From: Aradus depressus
Lineage: Eukaryota > Arthropoda > Insecta > Hemiptera > Aradidae
Assembly: GCA_963662175.1 (NCBI GenBank)
Contig: OY759217.1
Span: forward strand, 7,442,562-7,506,561
Length of the DNA: 64,000 nucleotides
Direction of reading: 5' to 3'
Position numbers and translations under genes: made by a program. Shown one piece after another: positions 55,760-64,000 of the stretch; the first letter of the stretch is position 1; the number at the start of each line of letters is the position of its first letter. The notes below the pieces were generated by a model, which made no database searches, had not been told where the DNA came from, and worked only from the letters and a program-made list of their open reading frames with translations.

Positions 55760-55797
55760 ACTAAAGAATGATACAGAGATCCTTCTTGCATATATAG
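55760..55797 (-). promoter_or_regulatory. Core promoter of coiled-coil copy 2
   Basis: CTATATATG (55797-55789) about 40 bases before ATG 55752, in the same arrangement as copy 1; the initiator position reads TTAGT instead of TCAGT. 55798-56110 is conserved with 39074-39360 (shared GTAATGTTCACATTACTCTG, TTTGTCAATCACCAAATGTG, GTGTACGCTGTTGTTCTAC). Confidence 0.6.
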
Positions 55798-56389
55798 TGG
55801 ATCGAATCTAGAATAATTTAGTAATGTTCACATTACTCTGTATGAATATGCATATAGGTTCCTCTCAAACAAGTACATAAAGAATATTTGTCAATCACCA
55901 AATGTGTAAATATCAAACAAATGTTCAATTGACTAGAAAAGTATTATATTTGTGTACGCTGTTGTTCTACTGGCATCTTGCAAAATATATTAGGACACTT
56001 GTGTAAACTCCAAGACGAAATATATTTATATTTCATATTTATTAAATAGTTTTAGGCTTTTGTTGAAAATATGGTTGTATTCCCCTAACTTCTGACTGCC
56101 GCCCCATAGATAAAAAAAACTTTGAAAAAAAAAGTAATTTATTTATTGTATACCTCAGGCAGGCGTGGATCTAGGTTTTTGCTCAGGGGGGTCATATTTT
56201 TATGAGAGTTACCTATCTTCAAGGAAATTAGTTCTGATTTTGTGGTTTGTGTTGTTTTCACACAAATATTGGACAAACATTTAGTTGAATTCCATCATAT
56301 TCTACTTGCATTTGAATAACGCTCTGTTTGTCTACCTTATAAAATTAATATAGTAATATATACATTTCATGGACTATTGTTATCTATCC

Positions 56390-58860
56390 AACAGTCAGCA
56401 TCTTCCTATTTATACCCCCACCGACTCTGCTAGCCGGCAGTAGTAGACAAGTAGGACATCATAGGTTAGTGTTCATGTATTAGAATAAGGTTAAATAAAA
56501 CTGTGCTTTTTAAAAAACCTTTTTTTTGCTAACCAACACTTAACTAGCGCCCGAAAGCCGGGACCTGAAGTGCACAAAGTCAATGAGTGTTCATAGTGAC
56601 TATTTGTCATCTTCTCTGGTGTTAGTGACCGTTCGTCCCTTGCCTCAAGAAGAAACCTGGACTTAACGAGAACTTCAGTCAACCCTAAACACTAGTCCGA
56701 AACTGTAGATGCAGTCAACTCCTCGACAACGCTCTGAAAACTCTTCATTACTCTATAGCTTGTAAGTCTTACTTAGTAATTTTATAAGTTGTTAATTAAG
56801 TTAGTTCTAAGGTTAGTAATAATTACACAAAGTAAAATTACACCAATCAAAATTGCTCCCATTTTTGCAACCTGCAAGGTTACATTTGAAAAACATGGAA
56901 CAAAACTATCAAGAACAACCACAATTACACATCATAAATCATGATTTGCTTAAAGAAGACTATGATCATATTCCCCACTTCAACGGCAATCCTACAGAAC
57001 TTCTCTATTGTATCTCATCTATTGAAAGTGTTTTCAATATTGTTTGTGCCAATAATATCACTCAAGCCCCAACTAACCACTTCCAGTTGCAAACAAAGTT
57101 AAATCAAGGCTAATTGGTTCGGCCCAATCTCTCATATTAACCTATCCCATAGACACCATCCCTGAACTTTTAACGGTACTAAAACGAAATTTTGCTGATT
57201 CAAGATCATATGAATCATTAAAAGCAGATATCTATAATTCGCGTTCACATTCCAAAGAATCGCCCTCAGAATACTTAAACAGATTAGAGAGTATAAGACA
57301 CCTAATCTATGCCAGACTAAAATTAAAAGGATAGAGAACCAAGCGTTAGAAACGTCCACACATCTCGTAGAAAAAGAAATTATTCACCACCTCTATTCTA
57401 CACTACCGTGGCAACTTACTTATCATGACTTTTGATCCTAACTCCCTAGAAGACGTTAGAAGAATAATAAATACTAAATGTTCATTTACAGTAGAACAAT
57501 TATATAAAAGAAAACCCCCTCATTTACCAACTCCTTTGAGCCTCCCCAATTCCAAAAACCCATTTTTAAACCACCTACTTTCCACCCTAACCTACCAAGA
57601 ACCTATACACAAAAACCACAACAACTACCTCCCTCTGCTCTCAACCAAGCTCCCCAAAGTATGCAATTAATGACTCTCCCATCAGGTTCTGCTCAACAAC
57701 AGAACGCTTCAAACCAATTTAGAACATATTCCAACAATTACAGACCTTAATTTAATACACAATCCCCCAACAATTAAAGATCTCAATTTAATACACGATC
57801 CCCCAACAATTACAGACCTCAATTTAATACACGATCCCCCAACAATTACATACCTCAATTTAATACACGATCCCCCAACAATTACATACTTCAATTTAAT
57901 ACACGATCCCCCAACAATTACATACCTCAATTTAATACACGATCCCCCAACAATTACAGACCTCAATTTAATACACGATCCCCCACAATTACAGACCTCA
58001 ATTTAATACACGATCTCCCAACAATTACAGACCTCAACTTAATACACGATCCCCCAACAATTACAGACCTCAATTTAATATACGATCCCCCAACAATTTC
58101 CCACCTAGATAGAACTCCCAAAACATTGTCTCCATGAGGACGTGGAACCGCTCTAATGTAAAGAATTTTATTAGCTAACACACATTCAAAACCATGAGCA
58201 GTGCCCGGAATATCAGGAGCCCACAGAAAATTCCACAATACGTGAACTAATGACACGATTTGAAAAAAAAAGAGAATGAAGCCAAATCCAGTCAAGAATC
58301 TTTTTTAAATTCCGGCAGCAGTGAGGGCTGTGTAAGCCCAACTCAGCCCCATTTGAATTGAATTGAATACAGTTAATAAAACCCTTCCATATTATTTGGA
58401 TAATCATGGCAACACATGTTAATAGACACAGGATCCAGTAAAAATTACGTTAACCCTCAAATAATTTCAATTCAGCACAATTTAAATGTTCCTGTGAGCT
58501 TCTCATATCCTCCCTCGTCTTTCCCCGTATTGGCTACGGGTGTCTGGTTTATGATCAAAAGAACTCGATAACAAACCTCTACATATCCAGAACACTCACG
58601 TCATATTTTTTTGGTGTACACAGAGACGCTCACATCTCGCCCTTGTATGCCGAGTTGAAATGGGTCAGACCCTTCAACCCCCATTCTTCCTCTTCCATTT
58701 ATGTACTAAAATTCAATAAACCCTACTACTTTTACCAAATGTTCCTCTTGAGGTTCTTCGTCCATCAAAGTCAGATCCCGCCCTTCGGACCTCTTCATTC
58801 TCTCCCAACCCTCCTCTGCCTTCCACAACTCGCTCCTTGTCTTTTATTCTCTCTGTAACT
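56390..58860 (+). mobile_element. Degenerate gypsy element: LTR end, PBS, gag, protease
   Basis: 56400-56540 has LTR-like signals (TATTTATACC; AATAAAACTGTGC). 56545-56564 (TAGCGCCCGAAAGCCGGGAC) resembles a lysine-tRNA-type primer site. Gag begins near ATG 56895 (IPHFNGNPTELLYCISSIES) and continues with frame shifts (IGSAQSLI; ADSRSYESLKADIYNSRSHS). A 36-bp array interrupts it. A protease motif MLIDTGSSKNYVNP lies at 58416-58457. Frames are broken and no RT is visible. Confidence 0.75.
57725..58100 (+). repeat. 36-bp tandem array within gypsy gag, about 10-11 units
   Basis: Unit CAATTTAATACACGATCCCC plus CAACAATTACAGACCT. The period is a multiple of three, so it encodes a 12-residue repeat (DLNLIHDPPTIT) on the + strand until a one-base loss near 57983 shifts the frame. 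Units vary at one or two sites (ACAGACC/ACATACC; CACGAT/TACGAT). Confidence 0.88.
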
Positions 58861-59097
58861 CCCGCCTCCCCACATCCTTCACTTTCACTTTAATTATATT
58901 ATCTTTGATTATATTAGGTATATATTTACTTTACTTTATTATATAAATATATAAATTAATAAAAAAGTATATAATGATCAATAATAATGTGATTTGAAAT
59001 TTGTGAATGAAGTCATTTATTTATATGTACTAGCTTAAATCTGACTAGATGCTGGCCGAAATCAAAATTACTCAGTATTTCCATCTTTTATAGCGAC

Positions 59098-59905
59098 TCT
59101 TTTCAGCATTTTAAATAGCTCAACTTTCCTCCCAGCACTCGATTCCGCACATCTCTATAATACTAGGTATATCGTCTTCAATGAGATCATGTGGGTAAAG
59201 TTCGGGATGAAACACAATTATTCCTCTTACAATTTCTATTTCCATCTTTTTCGAAGAGATTGTCTCATCAACCTGCAAAGTTTCTTTATGTAATTTTTCC
59301 ATTTCGAAAATTTAGTAAACATTGAAGGTTGCTAAGAACCGTCCTGATTCTTGATCTTGAAGTTTATACGATAGATATTTTTACCACTCGAAACCCCGGA
59401 ATCTTGGAATTCTTGGCCCTCAATAACAATATCACTAACTGCCTTCCGTATTTCCTGCTCTCTCTTTTCAACATTAGACTCGATATCACTCACTTCTCCA
59501 ACTTCCTTTCTGTATGCATCGATTTTTTCCTTAATGTAACCTTCCTGATCACTCTTTATTCTTGCTACCAATCGTAGCATATATTCTTTCTTTTCCTTTA
59601 ATTCCCTTTTGATATTATCAAGATTGCCAATCAACTCCTCTTGTAATCTCTCGATAAGGCCAGTAACAACATTTTCAACATAATCAGTTTCTTCAATATT
59701 GTATGCGCTAATTTCATTTAAAACATCCTTTTTCATAGAAGCTAATGCAGGTTTGACATCCTTGATGAATGTCTCCAGGTTCATTTCTTCTCCAACGGCC
59801 TCATTTATATATTCAATAATGTTTCCATTGACATAGCTTCCATAATTTATTTTGGATATATCAGTTCTCATAGCTAGTGTGTCTTTGAAAATTATCAAAT
59901 TTAGA
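59098..59905 (-). pseudogene. Coiled-coil protein, copy 3 (truncated)
   Basis: Homology to copies 1 and 2 begins at about 59905 (GATAATTTTCAAAG), without signal peptide, promoter or first 90 codons. It runs through the conserved SDQEGYIKEKIDAYRKEVGE block to YRIN near 59370, then jumps by deletion into what is intron sequence in copy 2 (GGTTGCTAAGAACCG), then to the final homologous block (59302-59160, LQVDETISSKKMEIE). The acceptor pyrimidine tract is gone, and the donor present in copies 1 and 2 has been deleted (ATACCTAGTATT instead of GGAGGTATTT). Not expected to make a functional product. Confidence 0.8.
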
Positions 59906-60360
59906 TAATTACAGTTTTTTTTAACCCCCAACGCAAAAGGAGGGGTGTTATATTTTCTTTATTTTATTGTATTATTGACAACTCAAATATTTATAGTAAT
60001 TTGTTAAGACAGTACTTCTCACCCCCATCCCTACAATGGCATAGGCCCAAATAGGTACACTTTGTACACATTTTTGTGGAATTAGACAATATAAAAGTTA
60101 AACAAGTTCTTTGTTTTTATTTATTTTTACATATATAAATATATTTATTTTTCCATATATAAATATATTTATTTTTACATATATAAATATATTTTTTTTT
60201 ACAACTCAATACACCCTTAGGATTCTGGCATAAAAGTAAGGCTAAGTATTTAAGCTAAATTTTTACGTTGGCTTATTTTTTAATATAACCATATTTTTAA
60301 AACATTAATTATAATAATTATTTTATTCTGCTCCTGAAACAGACTCTCTGAAAACAGACT
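59906..60360. other. Mixed repeats, no gene
   Basis: 59925-59952 holds AACCCCCAACGCAAAAGGAG then GGGTGTTATA, resembling a dispersed insect repeat. 60085-60125 matches the Penelope-like flank at 30770. 60110-60200 is three units of about 28 bp (TTTATTTTTACATATATAAA). Confidence 0.5.
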
Positions 60361-60364
60361 ATCT

Positions 60365-62650
60365 CAATCGGATTTTTGGGGTATTATTCATGAAATGAAA
60401 ACTGATTTTATAATCGGCGGGGATTTCAACGCCAAGCATCCATGTTGGGGATGCCGACTAGCCAACCCCAGAGGGAGAGTAATGCTAAACACCGTTACTG
60501 CACTACAATTGGATGTAATGCACCCCTCTGAGCCGTCTTACTATCCACTTCATACAGTCCGTACCCCTGACGTCCTTCATTTCTTCATCGGGAAGCGTGT
60601 TCAACACATCTCCTCTACTCCTCAGGTATTAAAAGAACTACACTCTGATCATCTGCCAGTACTTCTTACTCTCCACTTCGATGGTTCTTTACAACACAAC
60701 ACAGGCTTAATCAGGCACCCGTTCAATTGGAAGTTGTACAATAAAGTCAACAATAAGAGCGTGGATTTAAAAGTACCTCTGAAAACTCCAGCCGATGTAG
60801 ATGCTGCGGTGGCTCAAATCACCAAGATAATTCAAACTGCAGCCAGCGAAGCATCCAATCCACTGGGCTCTAAATCACCGTATAAACCTACTCTGATTAT
60901 TCAACAACTTCTAACTGTAAAACACTCAGCTCGCTCAGAGTGGATGAGAACGAGGCATCCAACAGACAAGCAGAGATTCAACAGGGCAACCAGGGATTTA
61001 ACTCGAGCTCTGAAAGAGGAGAAGAATGTGTCGACCCGAAGCAGCATCAATGCTCTTAGCGCCACAGATGGCTCTCTCTGGATGAAAACAAAAACTATCA
61101 CGAAAGTGCCAATTAATATTCCTCCTTTAAAGGTGGGACCCGAATGGTATGCTTCGTCTCAGGAGAAATGTGACCTGTTTGCTAACATACTTGTTCAGCA
61201 ATTTACCCCACACGATGAAAGTGATTTGGTATCCACACAAAATGTATATAAGCGACTGGATGAGCCCCTACAACTCAGCCCGTTTTCAGACTACTTCACT
61301 CCGGGTCAGGTGACTAACGTCATAAATCGTTCACCGACAAAGAAGGCGCCAGGTCATGATCAGATTGTCCAGCCATTACTAAAAGCACTGCCACGAAAAG
61401 CTATAGTATATCTCACCCAGATATTCAATGCTATGCTACGGACGACCCACATCCCGAATCAGTGGAAACATGCTAAAATCGTCATGGTGAAAAAAGCTAA
61501 TAAGATAGCCAGTGATCCAACTAGTTATAGACCCATAAGTTTACTTCCCCTGTTTGCTAAAATATTTGAACGCTTGCTGTTACCAAAACTATTAATGTTC
61601 CTTTCTCCTCTCGTGCCTGATACACAGCTAGGATTCAGACAGTCGCACTCATGTCCGCAGCAACTTCATCGAATAGTAAATGAAATATTTAACACATTCG
61701 AGGAAAAACAAGTATGCTTAGGCTTTGACAAGGTTTGGCACCCTGGACTACTCTACAAGCTAAAACCCCATTTACCGGACACCTACTACAAAATTATAAA
61801 ATCATACTTATATTGCCGTACATTTTTCGTAAAATATAGTCCACTAAGTCAACAGTGGTAACTTTCACATACAAAAAAAATATACCAAATCCAACCATCT
61901 TTCTTAACGACATGCAAATCCCTTGTGCAGAACGAGTAAGATACCTAGGAATAATATTTGACGCGAAGCTAACATGGTCCCATCATGTCCAGCACCTAGT
62001 AGCGAAGACTCGCGGAAGAATAACAAACTTGAAGTGTCTCCTCGACCACCGCTCACCCCTTCCTTTATCAGTAAAAATACTGCTATATTTGGTGCTGATA
62101 CGTCCGATCTGGCAGTACGCTTGTGGCCTATGGGGTTCAGCTGCTAAAAGCCACATAACCAGGATACAAACCACTCAAAATCCCGTCATGAGACTCATCA
62201 CTGATGCACCGTGGTATGTTCGCAACGCAGTTCTACATGCTGATCTTGAAATACCTGAAGTAGCGGAGGTCCTCAAAGAATCCTACATCCGAATGCAGAC
62301 AACAATGGCCAATCACCCAAATCCACTGGTCTGGGAAATTGCTGAACACACACCACCTTTACCACTGGAACGCAGACTTAAAAAGAAGCGACCGCATGAT
62401 TTTCTTCTCTTCAATTGATCAAAAGACAATTTTTTTTTTTTTTTTTTTCTCTTATATTATGTTCATTTTATCTACTTTAAAGTTACTGGTTTAGGACAAT
62501 TATTGAATTGTACCTGAGTTCATATCTCATGTTAATTAGGCCATTGGCCTAGGTATTATTGTTATAGACAGCCCAACTATAATATTCATTTATAGAATAA
62601 TAAAGTTTACAATAATTATAAAAAATAAAATAATAATAATTATTATTATT
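60365..62650 (+). pseudogene. jockey-like non-LTR retrotransposon, 5'-truncated with RT deletion
   Basis: The first part (60395-61861) has the end of the endonuclease (IIGGDFNAKHPCWG; then SDHLPVLLTL) and RT fingers (KKAPGHDQI; YRPISLLPLFAKIFERLLL; QLGFRQSHSCPQQL; FDKVWHPGLLYKL). It stops at 61861 and reopens in another frame (61855-62418) at IFLNDMQIPCAERVRYLGII, so the catalytic YADD segment is deleted. The C-terminus ends KKKRPHDFLLFN. The 3' UTR has a T run (62430-62447), AATAAAG (about 62602) and a TAA-repeat tail (62625-62650). It cannot polymerise. Confidence 0.88.
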
Positions 62651-62667
62651 TGCAAAGATTTGGAGCA

Positions 62668-63180
62668 TTGTGACCAAGTAGAATTTCTCATGGTCAGAAG
62701 ACTCAAGGGCTCATAAGTCTTGCCGAAGATACCTCGGAAGTGATATAATGAATGGTTTACCTGTAAAGATCCAGATGAATATCAACCCGCACTGGTTGAT
62801 GGAGATAGGCAACAACACACGTTTCAAACTATTTTCAACAATATCCACAATTTGATCATTAATTTGTAAAATGAAAGAAATAAAGTTATCGAACATTGAA
62901 TATCGACGTTGAAAAATGTTTTAATTACTTTCATTTGTGGAAATAATAGATCCATGGTTGAGAACGGCTCTTCACTTCTCACAGCCAAGTTCATGAAACT
63001 GCCTTTTTAATAATAACATATTAATATATGCTTGGAATTGATTAGAACTTTAAATTCAGAAACAATAAACAACTGGTTACGTTAATAATTATTTTTTAGT
63101 ACCCAAATAACTTTTTCAACGGAACTTTTGTTCCTGCAGTTTTTAATCAGGTGACTTGTAAAAATGTTGGTTATTATGAC
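62668..63180 (+). repeat. Second copy of the pseudogene 3' end plus module M
   Basis: 62668-62960 (GTAGAATTTCTCATGGTCAG, AATTTGTAAAATGAAAG, GAACATTGAATATCGACGTT) matches 44281-44560. 62985-63180 matches modules M1/M2 (GTTCATGAAACTGCC, ATTGATTAGAACTTTAAA, TTTGTTCCTGCAGTTTTTAA). Confidence 0.75.
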
Positions 63181-63430
63181 TCATGCCCAGGCTTTCTCTA
63201 TGAGGTCATATGGCCTACTTTCATTGCTCTGGTAGACATGAGCCCGATTCTACTGTGAGAGTCCGAAATTTTGCCCACCAAGGTTTATTCACCTGAGGTA
63301 AGGGTCTTTAACCTCTCAGGAACATCGCTTAACGTCCCATCCGATGGACGGCGTACTCACGATTTTTCCGCTTCCAGATAAAAAACCTAAGGTCCTCGGC
63401 CGGGTTTCAAACTCAGCTTAGTAGGCGTAA
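63175..63430 (-). mobile_element. tRNA-derived SINE (family S), partial
   Basis: Tail TTATTATGACTCATGCCCAG through body (CGCTTAACGTCCCATCCGAT) to a damaged B box (GGGTTTCAAACTC); the 5' tRNA half is cut near 63430. It occupies the same position after module M as the SINE tail at 44815. Confidence 0.7.
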
Positions 63431-63779
63431 AAATAACCTAGACGTTTAAAAACGTTCAGAAATACAATTTACCATTGTGAAAAGTTAACTTGTATTTTTG
63501 AAAAATAGAGGTTTAATCTAATCAGGCTGCGAGATGTCTTCAGCAACGTGTCAGCTTTAACCTGGAGGATTACGCTCCTTAGCTGCTAAAGGGGACTTGA
63601 GCCCTACTTAAGTGGCCCGTTCCTGGAATCGTAAGTGCCTTGCGCTCCATCCTGTGGTAAAAAGGGAACACCTTCTTCGTTACTAAAGAATTACTATGAA
63701 ATTTTGTTTGGTTGAAGTTCGAACTAAGGCTACTGTCCTGGGCTCACCTAATGCTGAGGCCTTAGGGTTTGCCAGTTAT

Positions 63780-64000
63780 TACACTACCCACGAGGGATTG
63801 CTTGCCATAGTGTTTGAATACGTCTCTTCCCCATATATTTGTACGGAGGAAAGTTTACCGTTCAGAACATGATTTTCTCCGACGGCTGCGGTAATTTGAA
63901 AAGCCAGAAGGCAATTAGGCAGATGGCTAGAATTGCTGGCACCTTATCAATTTGACTTCGTGCATCGCTGGGTAAACTACATATGTCTTGCCTCGTGCTT
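63780..64000 (+). pseudogene. Gypsy RNase H fragment
   Basis: Reads YYTTHEGLLAIVFEYVSS, then frame-shifted RRQLGRWLELLAPYQFDFVH, the same region as 46560-46690. It continues past the window end. 63431-63780 shows only weak gypsy-like or unknown sequence. Confidence 0.65.

Noticed and set aside
56120..56390. Additional gene upstream of the degenerate gypsy copy
   Set aside because: Only short ORFs; a phrase ending CTCAGGGGGGTCAT looks like a dispersed repeat edge.
57725..58100. CRISPR array (36-bp regular repeats)
   Set aside because: Units are contiguous without spacers and the context is an arthropod retrotransposon.

Overview
The window is nuclear DNA from a eukaryote, most likely an arthropod and probably an insect. 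It is AT-rich, has genes with introns and long gene-poor stretches, carries an arthropod-style TATA plus TCAGT initiator, and has a dense mix of Ty3/gypsy, jockey/I-type non-LTR, Tc1, PIF/Harbinger, Penelope-like and tRNA-derived SINE sequences. I cannot name the species. I see no bacterial features, no CRISPR array and no stand-alone tRNA or rRNA gene.

Host genes are few and all encode secreted proteins. On the + strand are two low-complexity secreted proteins: a Pro/Tyr-rich then Ser/Glu-rich protein at 8301-10415, and a Pro/His/Ser/Gln-rich protein at 24836-27382. On the - strand is a family of secreted, highly charged, helical coiled-coil proteins in three tandem copies: copy 1 (35060-39028, two exons, apparently intact, 688 aa), copy 2 (47360-55752, broken by a mobile element) and copy 3 (59098-59905, a decayed fragment). 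Copies 1 and 2 share signal peptide, promoter, terminal exon and splice phase.

The most striking structure is a 5,060-bp LTR element at 49544-54603 inside the coding exon of coiled-coil copy 2. Its 764/765-bp LTRs appear to differ by one base, it is flanked by a perfect 4-bp target duplication (ACGG), and it has a polypurine tract. Its only long ORF is gag-like; there is no pol. If one target duplication and the element are ignored, the host reading frame is continuous, so the insertion looks very recent and may be polymorphic.

The rest is layered mobile and satellite DNA. 1-3925: internal part of a gypsy element with gag and pol open, abutting inverted Tc1 fragments. 11535-12490: a SINE split by a 649-bp Harbinger element with clear TIRs and TTA duplications. 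12.9-19.2 kb: non-LTR remnants and a full-length SINE. 20.2-23.6 kb: stacked tandem arrays (85, 53 and 64 bp). 30.6, 39.4 and 45.1-45.9 kb: sequences with hammerhead-ribozyme-like motifs of the Penelope type, including an 865-bp foldback. 41.5-46.7 kb: a gypsy copy split by about 4.3 kb containing a decayed multicopy gene with G-rich inverted repeats. 56.4-58.9 kb: a degenerate gypsy gag-protease with an internal 36-bp array. 60.4-62.4 kb: a jockey-like element lacking its polymerase active site. 62.7-64 kb: a partial duplicate of 44.3-46.7 kb.

Inference: the secreted helical, proline-rich and histidine-rich proteins lying within 50 kb resemble gland-product clusters (silk, glue, cement, saliva or egg coat). 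That role is a hypothesis from composition and linkage only.
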